A stretch of 49,805 nucleotides of DNA from an uncultured Chlorobiaceae bacterium (GTDB lineage Bacteria > Bacteroidota > Chlorobiia > Chlorobiales > Chlorobiaceae), in assembly GCA_903939765.1 (NCBI GenBank), contig CAJAIK010000029.1:1-49805 (forward strand), given 5' to 3'. Numbering within the stretch: the first letter of the stretch is position 1; each line of letters begins with the position of its first letter. The notes under the pieces are model-generated. The model was given only the letters and a program-made list of their open reading frames with translations, was not told the origin of the DNA and did no database searches. Below are positions 44,089 to 49,805 of this stretch, piece by piece. Position numbers and translations under genes: made by a program.

Positions 44089-44835
44089 ATGGACGCGGAA
44101 CATTCCGAAAACATTGTCTATGGCAGGAATGCCGTACTTGAGCTTCTCCAGCAAAAGCCTGATAGCATCGAGAAGATCTACTTCCAGTTTAATACGGCTC
44201 ACCCGAAACTCAAGGAAATTGTCATCACGGCAAGGCGGCTGAAGCTCGTGACTGGCAAGGCCCGGCTCGAAAAACTATCCCTGATTGCCGGAACAACAAA
44301 GCACCAGGGTGTTTGTGCCCTTATCAGCTCGGTCACCTATTATTCTCTGGAGGAGGTACTGGCTACCCCTCGCAACACATACCCGCTCTTTGTGGTTCTA
44401 CAGGGACTGGATGATCCTCACAATATTGGAGCCATTATCAGAACGGCTGAAGCTGTGGCGGCCGATGCCGTTATTCTGGTTGAAGGCAAGGGGGCACCCG
44501 TTAACGCCGTTGTGCACAAGGCTTCTGCCGGAGCGCTCTCACATATGAGAATCTGCAAGGTCAAAAGCCTTGTTCGTGCCCTCGAATTTCTTCATCAGTA
44601 CAATGTCCAGGTTCTTGCGGCTGATATGGATGCAGAACTTAACTATACCGATGCCGACATGAAAAAAGCAACGGCCATTGTGCTTGGTATGGAGGGAAGC
44701 GGGCTTGCGCCTGAAGCACTGGAGTTCTGCGACCATGTTGTCCGCATTCCCATGGCAGGCTGTGTTGAATCCCTCAATGTCAGCGTGACTGCGGGTGTGC
44801 TGCTCTATGAGGCCATGAGGCAGCGACTTGCATAA
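44089..44835 (+). CDS. rlmB: 23S rRNA (guanosine-2'-O-)-methyltransferase RlmB (SpoU family)
   Basis: 248 residues, a SPOUT methyltransferase with the deep trefoil knot. The N-terminal L30e-like domain (VYGRNAVLELLQQKPDSIEKIYF, THKHQG-type TTKHQGVCA) recognises RNA. The C-terminal SpoU domain has motif 1 DDPHNIGAIIRTAEA, motif 2 IVLGMEGSGL and motif 3 IPMAGCVESLNVSVTAGVLLYE, which build the SAM pocket. RlmB methylates G2251 of 23S rRNA in E. coli. The TrmH-family tRNA enzyme is a possible alternative, but the N-terminal domain favours RlmB. It is divergent from nifJ. Confidence 0.93.
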   Translation: MDAEHSENIVYGRNAVLELLQQKPDSIEKIYFQFNTAHPKLKEIVITARRLKLVTGKARLEKLSLIAGTTKHQGVCALISSVTYYSLEEVLATPRNTYPLFVVLQGLDDPHNIGAIIRTAEAVAADAVILVEGKGAPVNAVVHKASAGALSHMRICKVKSLVRALEFLHQYNVQVLAADMDAELNYTDADMKKATAIVLGMEGSGLAPEALEFCDHVVRIPMAGCVESLNVSVTAGVLLYEAMRQRLA

Positions 44836-44948
44836 CCGTTCATTCCCGGCTGATTTGAAGGGATTGCAAAAAAATAGTACCTTGTTTCTGACAAAGAGGA
44901 GCCGTTATTTCTGGCTCTACACTTAATCAACATTCTTTTTTCTCTGCC

Positions 44949-45332
44949 ATGACTATTCCTGAAGATCTCCGTTATACCAAAGACCATGAATGGATCAAAC
45001 TGCTTGCCGACGGCACTACCGCGCTGGTCGGTATTACTGACTTTGCCCAGCACGAACTTGGCGATATTGTTTTTGTGGAGCTGAAATCGGCTGGAACGGT
45101 GCTGAAGCAGCATGAGGTATTTGGAACAGTCGAGGCGGTAAAAACGGTTGCCGATCTTTTTGCGCCTGTTGCCGGTGAACTCCTTGAGGTGAACCCACTG
45201 CTTGACGACGCTGAAATTGTCAACCATGAACCCTACAACGATGGCTGGCTGGTCAAGATAAAGGTTGAGAGTCCGGAAGCTGTTCTCGCACTGCTTGACG
45301 CTGAGGCCTACCGTCAGCTTACCGGGGAGTAA
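44949..45332 (+). CDS. gcvH: Glycine cleavage system H protein
   Basis: 127 residues, the lipoyl carrier of the glycine cleavage complex. The lipoylated lysine is K65 in VFGTVEAVKTVADLFAPVAGE. The start PEDLRYTKDHEWIK and the conserved GITDFAQHELGDIVFVELP-type segment are typical. It shuttles the aminomethyl group between P, T and L proteins. It is four bases upstream of gcvPA, so they are co-transcribed. T and L proteins are not in the window. Confidence 0.97.
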   Translation: MTIPEDLRYTKDHEWIKLLADGTTALVGITDFAQHELGDIVFVELKSAGTVLKQHEVFGTVEAVKTVADLFAPVAGELLEVNPLLDDAEIVNHEPYNDGWLVKIKVESPEAVLALLDAEAYRQLTGE

Positions 45333-45335
45333 ACA

Positions 45336-46670
45336 ATGCCATTCATTGTCAATACCGCCAGTGAAAGGGAGGAGATGCTCAAGTCAATCGGTGCAAGCTC
45401 CTTTGACGACCTTATTGTGGATATTCCTGCAGAGATTCGCCTGAAGAGAGCCCTCGACCTCTTTCCTGCTTCAGATGAGCCCCAGGTTCGCCAACTGCTT
45501 GAGGCTCTTGCCGCGGCCAACCGGAGCACCGCCGACTATGTCAGTTTTCTTGGTGGAGGGGCATACGATCATTTCATTCCCGCAGCCATCAAGACCATCA
45601 CCTCCCGCAGCGAGTTTTATACCGCCTATACACCCTATCAGGCGGAGGTCTCCCAGGGGACATTGCAGGCCATCTATGAATACCAGAGCCTGATTTGCCG
45701 TCTCTATGAGATGGATGTTGCCAATGCATCAATGTATGACGGGGCGACAGCCTTGGCGGAAGCGGTCTTGATGGCCATGAACGTCACTGGTCGCAACGAG
45801 GTTGTTGTGGCAGGCAAGCTGCACCCCTGGAGCAGCTCAGTGCTGAAAACCTATCTGGAAGCGGCCGGTCACCAGGCCGTGATACAGAACACGCTTGAAG
45901 AGGGTATTGGCAGCATTACGGCACTCAGGGAGCTTGTCGGCCCGAATGTGGCCGCTGTGGTGGTTCAGCAGCCAAACTTTTACGGCTCTCTGGAAGAGGT
46001 TGAAGCAATCGGAGCCATTGCCCATGAAAAGGGGGCGCTTTTTGTTGTTTCTGCCGATCCGCTTTCACTCGGAGTGCTTGCCGCTCCCGGAAGCTACGGG
46101 GCCGATATTGCCGTTGGTGAAGGTCAGCCACTTGGCTCTTCGCAGAGTTTTGGCGGGCCATACTTTGGCATTTTTACGGTGAAGCAACAGTATGTTCGCA
46201 AAATTCCCGGGCGTCTGGTCGGTATGACCAAAGACCGGGACGGTGAGGATGGTTTTATTCTCACCCTTCAGACCCGCGAGCAGCATATCCGGCGCGAAAA
46301 AGCCACCTCGAATATTTGCAGCAACCAGGCACTCAACGCCCTTCAGGCAGCGGTTTACCTGTCGCTGCTTGGCAAAGAGGGGTTGCAGCAGGTTGCCGCA
46401 CAATCAGCACAGGGAGCACACTATCTGGCCGAAAAAATTGCCGCGATTCCAGGATTTTGCCTGAAGTACACGTCGCCATTTTTCAGGGAGTTTGTTGTTG
46501 AAACACCCGTTTCAGCGGGGGTCATCATTGAACGGATGCTTGAGCACAAGGTTTTTGCCGGCTATGACCTTGCGGCTCATGGAGAAACCGGGCTGCTTGT
46601 GGCTGTTACGGAGAAGCGGAGCCGCGAGGAACTTGATGATTTTGCCGTAAAGCTTGGTGAGATGGTGTGA
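45336..46670 (+). CDS. gcvPA: Glycine dehydrogenase (decarboxylating) subunit 1
   Basis: 444 residues, the alpha subunit of the two-chain P protein. It matches GcvPA across its length: [73 protein letters not shown] and [15 protein letters not shown]. The PLP-binding lysine resides in the partner GcvPB, which is not encoded here; the next gene (dapA) is on the other strand. A 16-bp hairpin follows the stop. Confidence 0.96.
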   Translation: MPFIVNTASEREEMLKSIGASSFDDLIVDIPAEIRLKRALDLFPASDEPQVRQLLEALAAANRSTADYVSFLGGGAYDHFIPAAIKTITSRSEFYTAYTPYQAEVSQGTLQAIYEYQSLICRLYEMDVANASMYDGATALAEAVLMAMNVTGRNEVVVAGKLHPWSSSVLKTYLEAAGHQAVIQNTLEEGIGSITALRELVGPNVAAVVVQQPNFYGSLEEVEAIGAIAHEKGALFVVSADPLSLGVLAAPGSYGADIAVGEGQPLGSSQSFGGPYFGIFTVKQQYVRKIPGRLVGMTKDRDGEDGFILTLQTREQHIRREKATSNICSNQALNALQAAVYLSLLGKEGLQQVAAQSAQGAHYLAEKIAAIPGFCLKYTSPFFREFVVETPVSAGVIIERMLEHKVFAGYDLAAHGETGLLVAVTEKRSREELDDFAVKLGEMV

Positions 46671-46685
46671 GATTACCTGAAGGCC

Positions 46686-46719
46686 ATTTGAAGCTGCTGG
46701 CGGGCCAGTAGCTTCAAAT
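46686..46719. terminator. Hairpin between convergent gcvPA and dapA
   Basis: ATTTGAAGCTGCTGGC (46686-46701) pairs with GCCAGTAGCTTCAAAT (46704-46719), 16 positions with one G-T pair; the core loop is short. It lies between the stops at 46670 and 46733 and probably ends both transcripts. Confidence 0.75.
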
Positions 46720-46732
46720 AGCTTAAAGAGGT

Positions 46733-47623
46733 TTAGATAAGGCCCAGTGACTTCAGCTCCTGGTCGATGAGCTGTTTGTTTTCTGCGGAGAGCGGTACCA
46801 GCGGCAGACGGTAGTTCTCTTCGATCATTCCCATTCTTGCCAGTGCGTACTTTACCGGCACCGGATTACTCTCAATAAAGTTCAGTTTTAACAGCTTGCG
46901 ATACTGGCGGTTGATGGAGCGGGCACCCTCAAGATCGCCCCGCCGGGCAGCCTCGATCAATTGCTTGATCTGCGTCGGAATCTGGTTTGCCGCAACAGAA
47001 ATAGCTCCGTCTCCCCCCATTGCCATGAAGGGCAGAATCAGTGAATCCTCACCGGTCAGCACGGAAAAATGTGCAGGCCTTTCCTCAAGAAGCTCAAAGA
47101 TCTGGCTGATATTTTCAGAAGCCTCCTTGACCGCCGCAATATTTTCAAAATCTCTTGCAAGCCGCAGAATGGTTGATGCAGCAACATTACACCCGGTTCT
47201 TCCCGGAACATTATAGATGATAATCGGTACCGAGACAGCCTCGGCGATATGGCGGTAGTGCTGATAAATCCCCTCCTGCGAAGGCTTGTTGTAATAGGGA
47301 GCAACGGACAGAATCGCTGCAGCACCGGCACGCTCAGCATTTTTTGCCAGCTCAACCGCATGTTTTGTATCATTGGTCCCGGCACCTGCCGCTACGATAA
47401 TATTGTTGCCTGCCTCCTCCTTTACGGTGCGGATAATAGCAAACTGCTCTTCCCCCGAAAGTGTTGGCGACTCACCCGTCGTTCCACAGGTTATGATAAT
47501 ATCGGTTCCAGCCTCAAGATGAAACTGCACCAGCCTTCTTAACGCATCGGTATCGATGGAACTGTCAGCTCTGAACGGGGTTACCAGCGCAACGGCAGAT
47601 CCTGAAAGGTATCGTGTGGACAT
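46733..47623 (-). CDS. dapA: 4-hydroxy-tetrahydrodipicolinate synthase
   Basis: 296 residues, a TIM-barrel class I aldolase that condenses pyruvate and aspartate semialdehyde on the way to lysine and diaminopimelate. The Schiff-base lysine is K166 in AAVKEAS, the catalytic Tyr is in [13 protein letters not shown] (Y137) and the GTTGESPTL motif (47-55) binds the pyruvate carboxyl. All expected residues are present and the length is normal. It is a single gene. Confidence 0.97.
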   Translation of the reverse strand: MSTRYLSGSAVALVTPFRADSSIDTDALRRLVQFHLEAGTDIIITCGTTGESPTLSGEEQFAIIRTVKEEAGNNIIVAAGAGTNDTKHAVELAKNAERAGAAAILSVAPYYNKPSQEGIYQHYRHIAEAVSVPIIIYNVPGRTGCNVAASTILRLARDFENIAAVKEASENISQIFELLEERPAHFSVLTGEDSLILPFMAMGGDGAISVAANQIPTQIKQLIEAARRGDLEGARSINRQYRKLLKLNFIESNPVPVKYALARMGMIEENYRLPLVPLSAENKQLIDQELKSLGLI

Positions 47624-48095
47624 ACTTTTTTAATCCCTTGTTAGTAGAAATCGTGTTATGTTAATCCCTCGAACTCTTTTTATATCAATAAGTTGAAAGG
47701 AAAAATCCATACAAAGCCGGTTCCGGCTTTACATGAGAGTTACAGATTCTCAGGGAATTCTTCCTTTTGATTCCCGTCGATACTGTATGATCGAGAAAGA
47801 GAGAAGATAAATAAAGAAAGCAAATTTGCCGTTACGGAAATATTTTAAGCCTCTTTGTGTCTGAAAAAAATTCAGGCATCACTTCTTCCGCTTCTGGAGC
47901 TATCTCGGAATTGCAGGGCCGGAATCGTTAAACACGGTTTCTGATTCCGGCCCATAAGCTCTCTCCTGGTGGCTGGCGCCACTCTTTTCAGCGGCAGCAA
48001 TAGCTATCCGACGGGCAAGAGATAGCCAAACAATAAAATTTGCTGTGTCTGACAGGCATCAACAACAAAATCAGCTTCTTCTCATTGGTACTTGC
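47624..48095. other. Hairpin-rich intergenic region
   Basis: 472 bases with no gene that I can support. Three inverted repeats: AAAGCCGG/CCGGCTTT at 47713-47730, an 11-bp perfect stem GGGCCGGAATC (47916-47926) with GATTCCGGCCC (47943-47953), and a 6-bp GCTATC/GATAGC pair around 48003-48032. The density of stems suggests either a structured RNA or remains of mobile DNA; I do not recognise a family. Confidence 0.4.
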
Positions 48096-48806
48096 TTAAT
48101 GGCATGATGAACAACTCTTCCGTGTTTGGCGATGCAATGCATCATCAGGCGCCTGCACATCGCTCACGGGCCTGCTCTCCTCTTCCGTAATGTTGTTGCT
48201 TCTTCTGTTGGAGCTGTCTGGGCTGTCAGGGGCAGATTCATTTTCTTCCTCATTGAATGCAAGTTCCCTTGATGACGATGAGTTTGGAGTGTCAAAATTT
48301 CCCGTGTTCTGATCATCCGCTTCGTGATACTCCCCCGGATCTTTCTGCTGAGAAAGTTCCGCAAGGGACAAACGTTCAACAAAAGGTTTCGTCGCCTCTT
48401 TTTCTTTGGGTGCCCAGGAGTTTGAGATTTTTTTACCAAACTCAAGAATGCCCGAAAAAGGCTGGATATTGAAGTAGGTACCAAAACCAACAACCAGAGA
48501 AAGAATGGCTATTATCAGCAGTTCAACCGGGCGCTGTATCCCCCGGGTTGTTTTTGTTTTCAGATAGGAAAAGAAGGCGTGCCAGTTAACAAGAAATAGA
48601 TGGCCAAGAGAGAGCAGGGAAAAGGCAAATCCAAAAATGATATGCTGATTCTGCCATGCTGGTTTGGTAAGCCCGCCCAACTCCCAGATAACTCCAGGAG
48701 TTCTGGCGGGAAAAATATAGAGAACCACGCCTGAGACCAGAATCATGAAAAAAGAGAGAAAAAGCCCGAAGCTCGTAAATACCCGCCAACTGAAAGATTT
48801 TTTCAT
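48096..48806 (-). CDS. DUF4405-like membrane protein with a C-terminal CSSCH
   Basis: 236 residues. The N-terminal part has three membrane helices (about 8-31, 52-76, 92-113) with His residues on helix 2 (QHIIFGFAFSLLSLGHLFLVNWHAFF), as in DUF4405 proteins that resemble cytochrome b subunits, and the GTYFNIQPFSGILEFG segment is also characteristic. The next 100 residues form an acidic, Ser/Asn-rich tail that looks disordered. The protein ends in RKSCSSCH, a CxxCH haem c motif at the very last residues. In DUF4405 proteins I know the C-terminal part is a short folded domain, so this tail is unusual. It may take part in membrane electron transfer; that is inference. Confidence 0.7.
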   Translation of the reverse strand: MKKSFSWRVFTSFGLFLSFFMILVSGVVLYIFPARTPGVIWELGGLTKPAWQNQHIIFGFAFSLLSLGHLFLVNWHAFFSYLKTKTTRGIQRPVELLIIAILSLVVGFGTYFNIQPFSGILEFGKKISNSWAPKEKEATKPFVERLSLAELSQQKDPGEYHEADDQNTGNFDTPNSSSSRELAFNEEENESAPDSPDSSNRRSNNITEEESRPVSDVQAPDDALHRQTRKSCSSCH

Positions 48807-48934
48807 AATGTGCCGCTTTGAAATCCGTTATTGATGATCTGTCGTAACCTCAGACGCTCTTTTTTCCGATTTCCGGCGGTAGCGGCTTTTCCCTTAGCGA
48901 CAATCAGTTGGCCGGTAGCGTTTTCGATTGCCAT

Positions 48935-49057
48935 CTAAAGCACGCCCGTCGTTTTTCTTGCTTGGCGCGGCCCTGCAAGAAAAATGACGGGCGAGTCTGC
49001 CAGTGCTTCAGCAATGCGCATTTCAATCAGACGAGGGTAGAGAGATGATATATTCAT
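48935..49057 (-). pseudogene. Broken N-terminus of a DUF4143-type AAA ATPase
   Basis: The minus strand encodes 40 residues from the ATG at 49057: YPRLIEMRIAEALADSP, then VIFLAGPRQARKTTGVL and a stop. This is the start of the widespread ATPases with 'LxGPRQxGKTTL' Walker A; the Gly before Lys is Arg here and the frame then stops. Only the first tenth of the usual 380-400 residues remains. Downstream on the same strand a 43-codon frame (48934-48803) overlaps the DUF4405 start but shows no ATPase motif. A decayed gene. Confidence 0.65.
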
Positions 49058-49737
49058 AAGCACTTGTGTACGTAAAATATGGAATCAATGGCCGTAAATT
49101 ATGGAATCGACATCAGAAAATGCTTCTGTTTTCCAGCCATTCCGCTATTCCGAACACCTGATTGTTTATAAAGAGCAAGGAGGTCTCGATCATTGATACT
49201 TGTATATCACTCAACTATTTTGTATTTAATAAATTACATCACTGTTGCGCTTTAACGTGCTTTTGAGTACGGATTATTTTGTTGCACTGGTCACTCTTCC
49301 TTCATGATACCTCAACTGGCAGAACTTTGGGCTCATGCAAAAAAAGTCAGCATGGCCGACGGCGTAGATGGCGGTTTTACCCACTCTCATGCCCGGCAGA
49401 TCGTTTTGCTCAAAAAAGATCGAAACACCATTTTTGACTGTAACTCACTGGCAGGCCGAAAAGTCATCCGGAACATCAGATTCAACAACCCGACATTTGG
49501 CCTCTGCAAAGAGATCAAAACCAGAGAGCACAAACTGACCGTCACCAACTTCATTTTCAATGCTTAACCCTTACTGGAAAAAAAACTTAAGGAGATACTC
49601 AACTTCGATTGCTGTCAGGCGGGTCGCAAGGAATATTCTCTTTATGCAGGATGGAGGGGAGGTCTAAGCGCTTCATAGGAAATAATTCCGTAGTATAAGG
49701 GACAGACAGAAAACAGATACACATGCCCCTGTAAATC
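49058..49737. other. Decayed region without a supported gene
   Basis: A plus-strand frame of 87 codons (49304-49567) continues after one stop codon for another 34 codons or so (to about 49671), and the minus strand is also largely open across 49300-49600 with two stops. Neither frame shows a motif I recognise, so this is probably the remains of a mobile element or a broken gene. The bases just before 49738 may be the end of an insertion sequence. Confidence 0.35.
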
Positions 49738-49805
49738 ATGAAGTTAAGTCACTTGGAATTATCTGCCGATGAGCGTACAAAGCTACAAGAGATTGTGGCA
49801 AAGGG
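49738..49805 (+). CDS. Start of an IS630-like transposase or related HTH protein (runs off the right edge)
   Basis: Only the first 22 residues are in the window: MKLSHLELSADERTKL, then QEIVAK. This looks like the beginning of IS630-family transposases and their split HTH halves ('L-x-L-S-x-E-E-R-x-x-L-x-x-L-V'). If correct, the terminal inverted repeat should lie within roughly 49690-49730. Confidence is limited by the short stretch. Confidence 0.5.
   Translation, partial: MKLSHLELSADERTKLQEIVAK

Noticed and set aside
44836-44948. Glycine riboswitch before gcvH
   Set aside because: The gap is only 113 bases and lacks the tandem aptamer core; only a weak 5-bp hairpin is present.
47700-48060. 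Cobalamin or other known riboswitch
   Set aside because: I looked for conserved boxes of cobalamin, TPP and glycine elements on both strands and found none; dapA and the DUF4405 gene both point leftward, so only the DUF4405 end, not a start, faces it from the right.
49304-49567. 87-codon frame near the right edge
   Set aside because: No recognisable domain, no ribosome site, one stop before an equally open continuation, and an open opposite strand; kept only as part of the decayed region.

Overview
The window looks like a chromosomal segment of a green sulfur bacterium (Chlorobi; Chlorobium/Pelodictyon-like). The best marker is a PscC-type reaction-centre cytochrome (29327-29977: three membrane helices, then one CNICH haem motif). 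It is supported by a fused LpxC-FabZ protein, a single-chain pyruvate:ferredoxin oxidoreductase, PEP carboxylase and acetyl-CoA synthetase, which together fit reductive-TCA carbon metabolism. No tRNA, rRNA or CRISPR array was seen.

Layout. 1-2240 is accessory DNA: the end of a RadC/JAB-domain gene, a lipoprotein of unknown function, a phage-like HTH protein and a second small putative DNA-binding protein, with a strongly C-rich plus strand. An AT-rich gap with repeats leads to pgsA. 3883-16430 is core metabolism and translation, mostly on the minus strand: lpxC-fabZ, an inositol monophosphatase, (+) tspO, a lipoprotein, acs, leuS, pnp, panC and rsmI. 16524-19314 (+) holds a peptide-transporter ATPase and sppA, followed by a porin and comM on the minus strand. 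22781-26134 (+) is a tightly overlapping three-gene defence operon. 26227-38446 contains ppc, pscC, queF, a methyltransferase/DUF4905/xerC operon, a ribosome hibernation factor, hprK, a peptide-binding lipoprotein with its permease, and ruvB. A TPR protein, nifJ, rlmB, gcvH-gcvPA and dapA follow. The last 2 kb (47624 onward) is decayed: hairpin-rich DNA, a DUF4405 membrane protein with an unusual C-terminal CSSCH, a broken AAA-ATPase remnant and the start of an IS630-like transposase.

Most interesting system. The operon at 22781-26134 encodes (1) a beta-class SPPY DNA methyltransferase with an apparently catalytically dead staphylococcal-nuclease-like C-terminal domain, (2) an MjaI-family restriction endonuclease (family specificity CTAG), and (3) a protein joining a short ABC/RecF-like ATPase to a C-terminal PD-(D/E)XK-like nuclease domain with a Q-x-K motif. 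The genes overlap by 8 and 4 bp, so translation is probably coupled. A restriction-modification pair with an ATPase-nuclease as third component is not a standard type II arrangement and is the main candidate for an undescribed system.

All calls come from reading the sequence and from memory of protein families. No database search was run. Start sites that differ from the longest open frame are explained in each entry.
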